Below, piece after piece: positions 20,001-27,365 of a stretch of DNA of 64,000 bases (position 1 is the stretch's first letter; the number at the start of each line of letters is the position of its first letter). The DNA is from Draconibacterium aestuarii (GTDB lineage Bacteria > Bacteroidota > Bacteroidia > Bacteroidales > Prolixibacteraceae). The stretch lies in contig JAPOHD010000066.1 of NCBI GenBank assembly GCA_026671195.1, positions 62,001-126,000 of the forward strand, given 5' to 3'. The notes beneath the pieces are model-generated. The model had not been told where the DNA came from, ran no database searches, and saw only the letters and a list, made by a program, of their open reading frames with translations. The position numbers and the translations under genes were made by a program.

Positions 20001-20539
20001 GAGAAAATCAATACGGCATCTTCAGGAGTGTTGTTTAAAGCATAACTACCATCACCTGTTGTTACAGTACCCTGAGTTGTTCCTTTTATAATAACGGTTA
20101 CTCCCGGAAGTGGAAAACCTTCGCTATCGATTACTTTTCCTTTAATTGGGTTTTGCTGAACTCCATTTCTATTTTCCTGTGCTTCGCTGATTGGAGTAAT
20201 AGCAATGTATCTGTCAATTACTTTGTACGAATAATCGCTTCCTTCAAGTAAATTAGACAGAATGTTTTCAATACTCTGCTCATTGAATTTTACATTTACC
20301 TCTTTATCTAATATTGTTTCATTAGATTTTATTATAAAACGGTAATCTGTAACTTTTTCCAACTGTTCGATAACTTCTCCAAATGAAGATTTCATTTCGA
20401 GAGAAATTTTTTGAGTTTGCCCGTACGAGCTTGCATAAACATGTATGCATAAGAACATTACCAAAAACGCAGTTATTTTCATAATCCGCAAAAGTTTTTT
20501 AATTGGTGCCCATAGTGGGACACAACCTGTTTTTTTCAT
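17087..20539 (-). CDS. SusC/RagA TonB-dependent transporter with STN signalling domain (PUL 1)
   Basis: A 1150-residue outer-membrane protein. The leader (to about residue 41, ending ASSYGQ) is followed by an STN domain (about 45-115; MKSSFGEVIEQLEK and NILSNLLEGSDYSYKV), a carboxypeptidase-regulatory beta domain (about 132-205; VIDSEGFPLPGVTVIIKGT), a plug (about 215-345; RIRGTGS-like IQIRGTGSITANNEPLYVIDG) and the 22-strand barrel. It imports oligosaccharides using TonB energy. The STN domain is the hallmark of transducers that signal to a FecR anti-sigma, and the FecR and ECF sigma genes lie directly upstream, so ligand import likely induces the locus. Its 200-bp leader is overlapped by a proposed antisense sRNA. 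Confidence 0.96.
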   Translation of the reverse strand: MKKTGCVPLWAPIKKLLRIMKITAFLVMFLCIHVYASSYGQTQKISLEMKSSFGEVIEQLEKVTDYRFIIKSNETILDKEVNVKFNEQSIENILSNLLEGSDYSYKVIDRYIAITPISEAQENRNGVQQNPIKGKVIDSEGFPLPGVTVIIKGTTQGTVTTGDGSYALNNTPEDAVLIFSFVGMKPQEIAVAGKTEINITLEPDAIGIEEVIAVGYGTQKKASVTGAIAHYSADQLNERPVQRLDQALVGQMAGVRVKQTSGMPGKGMSIQIRGTGSITANNEPLYVIDGFPLEMSTQNSSGGFSSGNPLDNINPNDIESIQVLKDAAAAAIYGSRASNGVVLIQTKKGKTGKPTINFNMYSGWNEPNRKMDVLNTDEWIDRAIEYMDVNYISKDPGDQNRSASDDYATRIANIGSFDRNQIPDADWYKSDLGKYESVDWQDEVFRKGIVQNYQLSANGGNDGIKYFVSGDYLNQQAYFNNVDYERFSMRTNIEVTPNEKITAGINIAPSYSIGQDPGVEGKDRILHVAVGMPPITEEEVSLNINVGENGQLTYGNSRNSPVAVLENTIGETKIFRTLATIFGEYEIIDGLKFKSSANIDHTDQKYKYYRPAFVNGKTPSARVASGSYSGFTRQTFVNENTLAYNRVYNETHNVSAVAGFSYNFNKLENFRIGTTGGFGTDYITTLNDANDIKATATDTYESQSVLLSYFGRVNYSYMERYLLTASIRRDGSSRFGNDTKWGIFPAASFGWRVSEESFLADVDWLSNLKARFSWGKAGNNSIGDYTHIALLQAADYSFNGSKVVGQASKNYPNGDLGWEESETLNYGLDFGIYSNRVYGSIEYYTKTNTNLLLSIPVPAATGFTTALTNIGEVFNHGWEFELNSRNFSGAFEWTTSFNLGFNANEVRQLGPNNTPILGGAYDIQHNILTVGEPMYSINVVKQDGILTQADIDAGAALYGNQVEGDPKYVDYNGDGVISPDDRQILGHPNPDYVWGITNNFRYKGFDLNILVQGQHGGTLYSTFGRAMDRTGMGWLDQAIGLWADRWRSPEDPGDGLKGKVNSSFGRIKNTDWMYSNDYWRVRNITLGYDLGQHIKSNVVSGVRIYVTAENWFGNDNYYGGFNPEAVNTSGDDYGGAPLAKSMIFGANITF

Positions 20540-20546
20540 AAATTTG

Positions 20547-20678
20547 AAATGTTTTGATTGATGAATAAATAGCCTGTTGTCAGCAGGCTTATGTTTATCG
20601 CCGTTCGGATGGAGGTTTAGAGATCCATCCAGCGTAACAGACCGGAGATATTGTCAGTATTTTCGGTCTGCTTTTTTT
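20547..20678 (+). ncRNA. Candidate cis-antisense sRNA over the susC leader
   Basis: The 199-bp gap between susC and the anti-sigma gene carries, on the plus strand, a perfect -7 element TAAATTTG (20539-20546), then three stems. They are AGCCTG/CAGGCT (20571-20576 with 20584-20589), GGATGGA/TCCATCC (20607-20613 with 20624-20630), and a terminator stem CAGACCG/CGGTCTG (20638-20644 with 20664-20670) followed by C and eight T residues. No plus-strand gene lies within reach upstream, so the terminator most simply ends a roughly 125-nt RNA antisense to the susC 5' leader. Cis-encoded antisense RNAs that repress PULs have been described in Bacteroides. No TTG -33 element is at the right spacing. The transcript itself is inferred. 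Confidence 0.5.
20638..20678 (+). terminator. Intrinsic terminator, plus strand, between susC and fecR
   Basis: A 7-bp stem CAGACCG/CGGTCTG with a 19-nt loop, followed by CTTTTTTTT on the plus strand. On the minus strand the sequence after the stem is not U-rich, so termination works only for plus-strand RNA, whereas both flanking genes run on the minus strand. Confidence 0.65.
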
Positions 20679-20738
20679 TAGGTGATTGTAGTTTTTTCCA
20701 TTTTGTTTTAGTTAAAGTTTGCAATCTAGTTAATTAGT

Positions 20739-21722
20739 TTATTTCCAGTATATTAATGTCGGCTGATCGGTGCGATACTCAATTCTGTATTCGAGCGAAC
20801 TAGTCAGCTTAAATACTTCCAGTATTTGGTCAATAGGTTTGTTTTTTAATATTGTTCCGTTATATAGATCTTCTTTAAGTTCAGTGTTTTCAAAAATTAT
20901 TTCCACATTGTACCACCGTTCAATTTTAAGTGCAATATTCTGAAGGCTTTCATCTCTGAAAGTTACCAATCCTTCTTTCCAGGATGTAAAAAGCCCGGTA
21001 TTCACATCGCTAAGTACAATTTTATTTTCGCTTTTAATATATTGTGCATTCTGGCCGGGAATCAGAAGGCTTAGTTCATTTCCTGCCTGATCGAATACGC
21101 CCAAACTACCTTCAACGAGGGTTGTATTTATTTCCCCTTCTTTAGGGTAAGCCTGAATATTAAAGGAAGTTCCATAAACCTTTAGCGAAATATCGCCTGG
21201 GGTATGAACTATAAAAGGATGTTTTTTATCGGAATATACATCGAAAAAGGCTTCACCTTCCAGTTTAACCAAACGTTTGCCGGAGCTAAAGTCTGCATTG
21301 TAAAATAACTTACTTCCCGAGTTGAGATGTACAGCAGTTCCGTCTGGCAAAGTTACTTTCGACATCTGGCCGGGAGGAACTTCAATTTCGGTTTGTGAAA
21401 AATAAACTGAGTCTGAAGATTCTTTTTGAATGAGATATTCAACAAATAGCCCGAGTGCAAAAATTACGATTGCAACCGCAGCATATTTTTGAACGGATAG
21501 GGTTAATATTCTTGTTTTTTTCGAAAATGAATCTTTTTTATTTAAGCTTTTCCACAGCACCTCCGAATCATCTTGCGATGATGAAGTTAAAGCCCATGCC
21601 TGCTTGTAGCGAATAAATGTTTTTCGATTTTCAGCAGATTCGTCTATCCATTCGAAAAGCGCTTTAATCTCAGCTTCTGAGGCTTCCTGAGCCAGATATC
21701 TGTACATGTAAGTTTGATCCAT
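20739..21722 (-). CDS. FecR-family anti-sigma factor
   Basis: Start chosen at the ATG at 21722 (MDQTYMYRYL, 327 residues), with GAGAG upstream. The frame extends further only to a GTG at 21749. A cytoplasmic N-terminal anti-sigma region (EIKALFEWIDESAENRKTF) is followed by one membrane segment (about residues 80-98, YAAVAIVIFALGLFVEYLI). The periplasmic FecR domain has VPPGQMSKVTLPDGT, VHLNSGSKL, VKLEGEAFFDV and YGTSFNIQAYP, then a C-terminal DUF4974 domain (FRDESLQNIALKIERWY). It holds the adjacent ECF sigma inactive until the STN domain of the PUL 1 SusC transmits ligand binding. The sigma gene is 98-125 bp upstream, in the same direction. Confidence 0.95.
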   Translation of the reverse strand: MDQTYMYRYLAQEASEAEIKALFEWIDESAENRKTFIRYKQAWALTSSSQDDSEVLWKSLNKKDSFSKKTRILTLSVQKYAAVAIVIFALGLFVEYLIQKESSDSVYFSQTEIEVPPGQMSKVTLPDGTAVHLNSGSKLFYNADFSSGKRLVKLEGEAFFDVYSDKKHPFIVHTPGDISLKVYGTSFNIQAYPKEGEINTTLVEGSLGVFDQAGNELSLLIPGQNAQYIKSENKIVLSDVNTGLFTSWKEGLVTFRDESLQNIALKIERWYNVEIIFENTELKEDLYNGTILKNKPIDQILEVFKLTSSLEYRIEYRTDQPTLIYWK

Positions 21723-21847
21723 TTTATTGCTCTCTGTAATTAAGTACACGTTGATTTATTCGAACCCCATATCGGGATGATATTTTTTTTGAAAAAATAA
21801 TTTATAGCGTATTTTTTTTTGATCTCACTCAAAATTCTGAATCAACA

Positions 21848-22459
21848 TCAGTTCAAATACTGAACAATTAGTTGCACCAAAATTGCAGGCAAGTACTCCG
21901 AAAGATTCTTTTTTAAAGCTTTAATTGCACGAGTCATGTTAGCTTCCACCGATTTTATATTGATGCCCAGATCTTCGGCAATTTCTTTGTTCATTTTCCC
22001 TTCAAAACGTTTTTTAATAAAAACCTCCCGGCATTTTTCAGGAAGATTGCTGATTGACTTCTGTATCAATTCTTCCAATTCAATAAATTCGAGGGAGTTA
22101 AAATCGAATGATTCCAGCACTTCTGCATTTAATAGCTGTTCTTTTTCGTGTAAAGCGTGGTCCGTATATTTTTCCTCAACTGCTTGATGACGAATAAAAT
22201 TAAGGCAGTTTGATTTTGCGAAAGTGTATAAAAATGAATTTATCCCGCTGGGTTTTTCAATTTTATTACGATTCAGCCATAAATTTATAAATGCTTCCTG
22301 AGTAATGTTTTTGGCATCATCGTGATCTGAAATAAATTGATCACAAAATCCGATGATCTGATTGAATTTTGACTTGAATATGTGTTCAAATGCCAGTTCG
22401 TCACCGTTTTTAAAGCGGGAGAACAAGAAATCATTTAAACTGTTATTATCAAGTGTCAT
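21848..22459 (-). CDS. ECF RNA polymerase sigma factor, Bacteroidetes FecI-like
   Basis: A 203-residue sigma-70-family protein. Region 2 spans about residues 10-80 (FSRFKNGDELAFEHIF, DDAKNITQEAFINLWLNR, FLYTFAKSNCLNFIR). Region 4 spans about 130-185 (LPEKCREVFIKKRFEGKMNKEIAEDLG, then INIKSVEANMTRAIKALK, the helix-turn-helix for -35 recognition). It should direct polymerase to the PUL 1 susC promoter when released by the FecR protein encoded next to it. Gene order sigma, anti-sigma, susC, susD is the standard arrangement. Its regulon might also include the lyase genes upstream, but nothing in the sequence shows that. Confidence 0.95.
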   Translation of the reverse strand: MTLDNNSLNDFLFSRFKNGDELAFEHIFKSKFNQIIGFCDQFISDHDDAKNITQEAFINLWLNRNKIEKPSGINSFLYTFAKSNCLNFIRHQAVEEKYTDHALHEKEQLLNAEVLESFDFNSLEFIELEELIQKSISNLPEKCREVFIKKRFEGKMNKEIAEDLGINIKSVEANMTRAIKALKKNLSEYLPAILVQLIVQYLN

Positions 22460-22569
22460 AAATTAAGTTGTAGTCCTGAAAAACAAAAATGCAATTTTTT
22501 GGGTGTATTACGCTTAACTGATGAAAAAAACTCTTAAACCCTGCTTTTTCATTTGTTGTTGTACATGTT

Positions 22570-24513
22570 TCAGTAAAAGGCTGTTTTTCCGGAATATACC
22601 GTGTTCGAACCTGCAATTTTTACAAGATAAATTCCATTAATTCTATTCTGTGTTTCAAGTTGCACCTCTTGTTGTCCAACTTCAAGCAATACTTCTGAGC
22701 GGGCAATCAGCTTACCATCAATCGAGTAAAGGGCAAACTGTAACTGTTGAGTTTTATTTGAAAATAAAGTAAAGTTAAAACCATTTCTGTTTTGGTTGAG
22801 CGAAATATTTACCACATTAAAGTCCTCCTCCTGAAGAAAATATTTGGGCGCAGATGTAACGATTTCTATTTTGCCAACCCCTGAATAAGCTTTAACCGAT
22901 AAATTTACGGTATTGGTATTTTCAAGTAAAAAATCGTAGGGAAGCTGGTCGTTCCAAAAATCACAATCCGTAGGATTCGAAATCTCATTGTCGGTTTCGG
23001 TGCACGAACCTGAGTAAATACAGCCCGAAACGCAGGCAAAACCATGACCTTTGAATTTATCGGTAGTAATGGGCAGATTTACACTTTCGAAATAGCAATT
23101 TTCAAATTTTGCATGTGCTCCGTTCCGAACGGCAAAACCATAATCAGTAATATTTTCGAGGTAATTGTTGAAGTAGTGCATTTGTCCAAAACGTAAACTA
23201 GGGTTTCTGCCATCGGTATTTGCAAACCAATTGTGATGAAAAGTAACTTGCAGATTTTGATCCTGTTCGCCGTTGTTATCACTATGTCCCACCAACACAG
23301 TTTTCATGAGGTCGTGAAAGTAGCACCAAGAAACGGTTACATTGTGCGAACCTTTTTTTATATCGTTTATATCGAGCAAACCGTCGTAGGTGTCGTAGCC
23401 AATTTCCGGCCCCACTTTACGATGAAATTCGCAATGATCGATCCACACATGATGACATTCGTCGATGGTTAGATCGTCGTTGGGATAAAACACTTCATGG
23501 ATTTTTAAATTCCTGACAATTACGTTAGAGTAATCGCGTATATTCAGCGATATATTTTGTAGTTCGGCAAAACCCGAAGATGATTGTGAGTCACCTAAAA
23601 ATGAAATGTCTTTTCCTCTTTTTATGGTAATAACTGTAGAGGTTTCAGCTTCAATTTTCCCTTTGATGATAACTGTTTCTGCCGTGTAGTTGTCTTCGCG
23701 TCTGGCTCCCCAAGCAATAAGCTGAGCAAGGCTTTCAATGACCGTTACCTTGCCATTTTTACCTCCGGTTGTTGTTTCAACACCTTCGCTGCTAACAGTG
23801 GCATAGCCAATGATCGAGAACTCGGGTTCCGGAAGATTTAATTCAATTTCAAGGAAATGGGCTACCAGTGTTTTATTCTCGTTTAAGATAAAATTTAAGG
23901 TGTCCGATTCTGAGGTACAATCACCCGTCCAGTTTTTAAAAATGCTGTTAAAATCGGCTTTGGCTATTAAACTTATTTCTTCTCCTTCAAAAAGTAAATC
24001 GTTATCAGGAAGTTGAAGGATTTGCCCGTTTCCATCTATTGATAAATTCAAGGAAAAAGTTTGTGCCTGTTCTCCCGTAATATCAAATAAATCGATATTT
24101 GGGCCACCTTCGCTTCCAACAGAAGTACATTTTAAATAATTAACTCCTGCATTAAATGAGGAATTTATTGAAAGGGTATCCCAGCTTGTCCAGTTTCCGG
24201 TGGTTTCAAAATCAAGCGATTCGGTTATTACAACATCATTCAACTCAATCTTCATTGGTCGGGGAGAGGAATTTCCATTGGCAAAGCGGATGGTTATTTT
24301 TTGTTGCCCGGCCGCAGCCATTCCAACTTTTAAATTGGCAAAACCACCAGATTCGTTATCGAAATTAATATACGAATCACCGGAATAACCAATGTTTTTA
24401 GCTTCGGTTACAGCCTTATACAAAGCAGCTTTTTCTGCTTCGTAAATGGTTGCTTTCGACGAAAAAGCAAGGAATAAACTAGCCAGTATGAGTAGATGTT
24501 GAAGTAGTTTCAC
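22570..24513 (-). CDS. PL1 pectate lyase with N-terminal CBM and T9SS sorting domain
   Basis: A 647-residue secreted lyase that starts at a GTG (24511-24513) reading MKLLQHLLIL..., a good signal peptide. Domains: a CBM6/CBM35-like beta-sandwich (about 22-147; YEAEKAAL, GYSGDSYINFDNESGGF), a bacterial-repeat module (about 150-225; FKNWTGDCTSESD), PL1 parallel beta-helix (about 235-545; VWIDHCEF near residue 353, HNVTVSWCYFHD, VTFHHNWFANTDGRNPSLRFG with the catalytic Arg region), and a T9SS type-A C-terminal domain (about 565-647, ending in GIYLVKIAGSNTVYSGK). It cleaves de-esterified homogalacturonan by calcium-dependent beta-elimination at the cell surface or outside the cell. The next lyase gene is 16 bp away. 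Confidence 0.92.
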   Translation of the reverse strand: MKLLQHLLILASLFLAFSSKATIYEAEKAALYKAVTEAKNIGYSGDSYINFDNESGGFANLKVGMAAAGQQKITIRFANGNSSPRPMKIELNDVVITESLDFETTGNWTSWDTLSINSSFNAGVNYLKCTSVGSEGGPNIDLFDITGEQAQTFSLNLSIDGNGQILQLPDNDLLFEGEEISLIAKADFNSIFKNWTGDCTSESDTLNFILNENKTLVAHFLEIELNLPEPEFSIIGYATVSSEGVETTTGGKNGKVTVIESLAQLIAWGARREDNYTAETVIIKGKIEAETSTVITIKRGKDISFLGDSQSSSGFAELQNISLNIRDYSNVIVRNLKIHEVFYPNDDLTIDECHHVWIDHCEFHRKVGPEIGYDTYDGLLDINDIKKGSHNVTVSWCYFHDLMKTVLVGHSDNNGEQDQNLQVTFHHNWFANTDGRNPSLRFGQMHYFNNYLENITDYGFAVRNGAHAKFENCYFESVNLPITTDKFKGHGFACVSGCIYSGSCTETDNEISNPTDCDFWNDQLPYDFLLENTNTVNLSVKAYSGVGKIEIVTSAPKYFLQEEDFNVVNISLNQNRNGFNFTLFSNKTQQLQFALYSIDGKLIARSEVLLEVGQQEVQLETQNRINGIYLVKIAGSNTVYSGKTAFY

Positions 24514-24529
24514 ACGTTTTTTTTAGGTG

Positions 24530-26215
24530 TTACATATTCATGATTTTCTCAGAGTATACCTGATTCTTTTCGTCAACAATTTTAACAATATGTATTCCCT
24601 GTCGGAGATTTACGATCGGCATTCTTACTGATGAGGAATTCAGCTGTTTTTGATAAACCAAAGCCCCTGTAATGGAATAAACAAAAAGTTGGATGATGTT
24701 ATTGGTATGATTGATTATTAACTCTTTTGAAGAATTGTTCCAATACGCTTTTAACTCGGTTTTATTTACAGGAATTTTATTTACTGCGGTATAAATAGCA
24801 TCTTCGTTTTGAGCTGTAGTTATGTCATCAACCAGGCTGTACAAATACACTTCAATGTTCGGATAAACTCCGTCCACCGATTTTAACTGGGCATCATTAG
24901 CACTTTCAGGGTTTAGATTGTTTGTAATTTCCCACTCATCGGGCATACCATCTTCGTCGGTGTCGGCAGGTGCATTGGCAGTAGCCAAAACCGGCCAGCC
25001 ACCAACTGCATCTTGTGTATCAACCAAGCCATTTGTACTTCCGTTTCCACCATCGGTATAAGTAACAGTTCCGGTAGCCGCTTCATGGAGTACACGGATG
25101 TCTACCGAATCATGTGCTAAACTTGCACCACAGAATTGGATCACTTTTTCGTAAGCCATTTCGGCCCTATGTGTGGTTACCGGAGAATAAGGGAATTCTG
25201 TTTCCGATTTCAGGTCGTCTTTAGTTGTTCCCGGGGCATAATTCGAAAAAGTGGAATGCATATCAACTCCGAGCCAATTGTCGTTGGTAACCGATTGGCT
25301 ATTACTGATATAATTGCCCGTAATGTAAAAAGTACCGTAAGTTCCTGCAGGTTGACTGTTGCCACCATTATCGGCATAAGGTTCAATAATCCGGTTTTTT
25401 TTCGATGTGGCCGGACCAAATTTATAATAATTGTTTACCATGTTATAACGACCACCTTCGGCAGCATAAGCACTGTTGGCGCCCCAATTGTATATTACAT
25501 TATTTCGGTAGTCAATCAGTTCTTCATCGGGTTTATTTGAATATCGGCTTCCGCAAAACCGTGGATTCCGGCTGTCGTGATGTGCCAGTAAATTGTGGTG
25601 AAAAGAAACGCCTCTGCCTCCCCAAATGCCGCCGTAACCGTGTTTACCTTTTTCATGTACCGAATTACGCAGACTTTCGGATAAAATACTCCATTGCAAT
25701 GTAAACTTCTCGTTGTCGTAGAAACTGGCACATTCATCGGTCGACCAACTCATGGAACAATGATCAATGATAATATCTGTGTGTCTTCTTCCGCCCAGCG
25801 CATCGTCTTCCTGGTTGGTTTCGTCGCCCATTCTGAAACGTAAATAACGAAGAATAACATTGTCGGTATTCACAACTACGGGGTAATCGCGGATTGTAAT
25901 TCCATCGCCCGGAGCAGTTTGTCCGGCAATGGTAACATTCGAATTGGAAATATTTAACCTGCTTTTCAACTTAATAGTACCCGAAACCTTGAATACAATT
26001 ATTCGTGGTCCCGATTGGTTGATAGCGTATCGCAAACTTCCTTTACTTGTATTGTCTTCGAGATTGGTCACATACATCACCTGTCCGCCACGACCACCGG
26101 TAACAAATTTCCCACTTCCCTCAGCACCCGGAAATGCGGGTACACTTTCTACTTGTGCAAATCCGGTTACTACAAAAAGTAATAACATAAGATTACCTGC
26201 CAAAATTTTAACCAC
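24530..26215 (-). CDS. Pectate lyase (PL1-type) with T9SS sorting domain
   Basis: A 561-residue protein. The start is a GTG (26213-26215) that shares its first base with the TAG stop of the methylesterase gene before it (TAGTG). AAGGAG lies about 10 nt upstream of it, so translation is probably coupled. After the signal peptide comes AFPGAEGSGKFVTGGRGG, then the beta-helix with TIAGQTAPGDGITIRDYP, IIIDHCSMSWSTDECASFY and SFHHNLLAHHDSRNPRF. A Ca-binding-like segment DTDEDGMPDEWE (about 430) precedes a T9SS type-A tail ending VKIVDEKNQVYSEKI. It is a close paralogue of the PL1 domains at 27366 and 37417. It probably cleaves polygalacturonate at the cell surface. Confidence 0.93.
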   Translation of the reverse strand: MVKILAGNLMLLLFVVTGFAQVESVPAFPGAEGSGKFVTGGRGGQVMYVTNLEDNTSKGSLRYAINQSGPRIIVFKVSGTIKLKSRLNISNSNVTIAGQTAPGDGITIRDYPVVVNTDNVILRYLRFRMGDETNQEDDALGGRRHTDIIIDHCSMSWSTDECASFYDNEKFTLQWSILSESLRNSVHEKGKHGYGGIWGGRGVSFHHNLLAHHDSRNPRFCGSRYSNKPDEELIDYRNNVIYNWGANSAYAAEGGRYNMVNNYYKFGPATSKKNRIIEPYADNGGNSQPAGTYGTFYITGNYISNSQSVTNDNWLGVDMHSTFSNYAPGTTKDDLKSETEFPYSPVTTHRAEMAYEKVIQFCGASLAHDSVDIRVLHEAATGTVTYTDGGNGSTNGLVDTQDAVGGWPVLATANAPADTDEDGMPDEWEITNNLNPESANDAQLKSVDGVYPNIEVYLYSLVDDITTAQNEDAIYTAVNKIPVNKTELKAYWNNSSKELIINHTNNIIQLFVYSITGALVYQKQLNSSSVRMPIVNLRQGIHIVKIVDEKNQVYSEKIMNM

Positions 26216-27183
26216 TATTTTGCTCCTTCTTTTTTATTAATTATCCAATTGCCGAATATGTTTTTTTTAGTATATTTTTTCGCTTCCGAATCCGATAACT
26301 GGTGCGACCATATAATCCGTTCATTTGTTGAAGCTCCCGAACCTGAATTTTTATATTCGGCGTAATAAGTTGTTGACTTATCCTCTTTGTTGCTCCATTC
26401 TTTCCATCCTTCAGGATGAATGTGTTTACCTTGAACACAATTTAAAAATACCGTTTTTGCATAAGGCCTCCAGGGGCGTCCCAGGTAAACTCTCGATACG
26501 TTTTCTTCGGCGATTAGTTTGCAGTTTATGAAAACAAAACCATAATCTTTTGTTTTGGGGGTACTTGCAGCTGTAATGTATGAATCACTTTTGCTGATAA
26601 TTGTGCATGAATCAAATACAACAGTTGCCGAACCAAAAATAAAATCGGTAGTTCCGCTAATTGTACAATTGGTAAATAATTGCTTGCTGTTTTCACCCGT
26701 TAAATACGCAGTGTCCTGGTTCCCCAGGAACTTACAGTTGTTAAAACTACATCGGTTGCCTTCCACATGAATCGCTACTGCTTGTCCAACAAGGCCGGCA
26801 GTGTTTTCCACCGTCAGATTTTCAAGCTTAACATCATCAGCATCAATTTTTAGTGTGTAGGTAAAAAAGGTACTGTTACGGCCCCGGTTAATTTTATCGA
26901 AATAATCATCCCACGAGATAATTGTTTTGTCCACATCTTCGCCGATTATCGATAGAGTATTGTTCCAGGATGGGATGCAAACCTTTTCTTTGTAGATACC
27001 ATTTTTTATGAAAATAGTAATTGGTTTTGGAGGAAATGCTTTTGTTGCATCTATTGCCTTTTGGATACTTGTAAAATCACCACTTCCATCTTGAGCAACA
27101 ATTATGTTGTACATAACATCCGTCTGTGCTTCAGCCATAACGGCTGAAAACACAAACAGAATATATAAGCCTAATTTACTCAT
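26215..27183 (-). CDS. Pectin methylesterase (CE8)
   Basis: A 322-residue protein with signal peptide MSKLGLYILFVFSAVMAEAQ. CE8 motifs in order: IVAQDGSGDFTSIQKAID, NGIYKEKV, GQAVAIHVEG, FLGNQDTAYL (catalytic Asp), GTTDFIFGSATVVF (nucleophile Asp) and YLGRPWRPYAKTVFLNC (substrate-binding Arg). It removes methyl esters from homogalacturonan to make it a substrate for the pectate lyases on either side. It has no T9SS tail or lipobox, so it is probably periplasmic. It overlaps the following lyase gene by one base. A 182-bp gap upstream may hold a separate promoter, but no clear element was found there. Confidence 0.95.
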   Translation of the reverse strand: MSKLGLYILFVFSAVMAEAQTDVMYNIIVAQDGSGDFTSIQKAIDATKAFPPKPITIFIKNGIYKEKVCIPSWNNTLSIIGEDVDKTIISWDDYFDKINRGRNSTFFTYTLKIDADDVKLENLTVENTAGLVGQAVAIHVEGNRCSFNNCKFLGNQDTAYLTGENSKQLFTNCTISGTTDFIFGSATVVFDSCTIISKSDSYITAASTPKTKDYGFVFINCKLIAEENVSRVYLGRPWRPYAKTVFLNCVQGKHIHPEGWKEWSNKEDKSTTYYAEYKNSGSGASTNERIIWSHQLSDSEAKKYTKKNIFGNWIINKKEGAK

Positions 27184-27365
27184 TCTTAAATTACTTTTTA
27201 TGAAAAATCTTTGTTCTGGTTGTATACTACGGTTCCAATTTTAACTTCATTTTTTTAAAAGGACGAATTAAAAATTTGTTCCTATTGGTTGAAGTTTTTA
27301 GAACAACGAATAGCGCAATTACAGACAGCTCTATTTTATTTTTCTCATTTTAAAAGATGTTCGCT

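Noticed and set aside
20571-20670. Hairpins read as a minus-strand terminator after fecR
   Set aside because: On the minus strand no U-tract follows any of the three stems; the only T-run is on the plus strand.
25136-25540. Plus-strand open frame of 134 codons
   Set aside because: Antisense to the conserved PL1 coding sequence and without a leader or domain.
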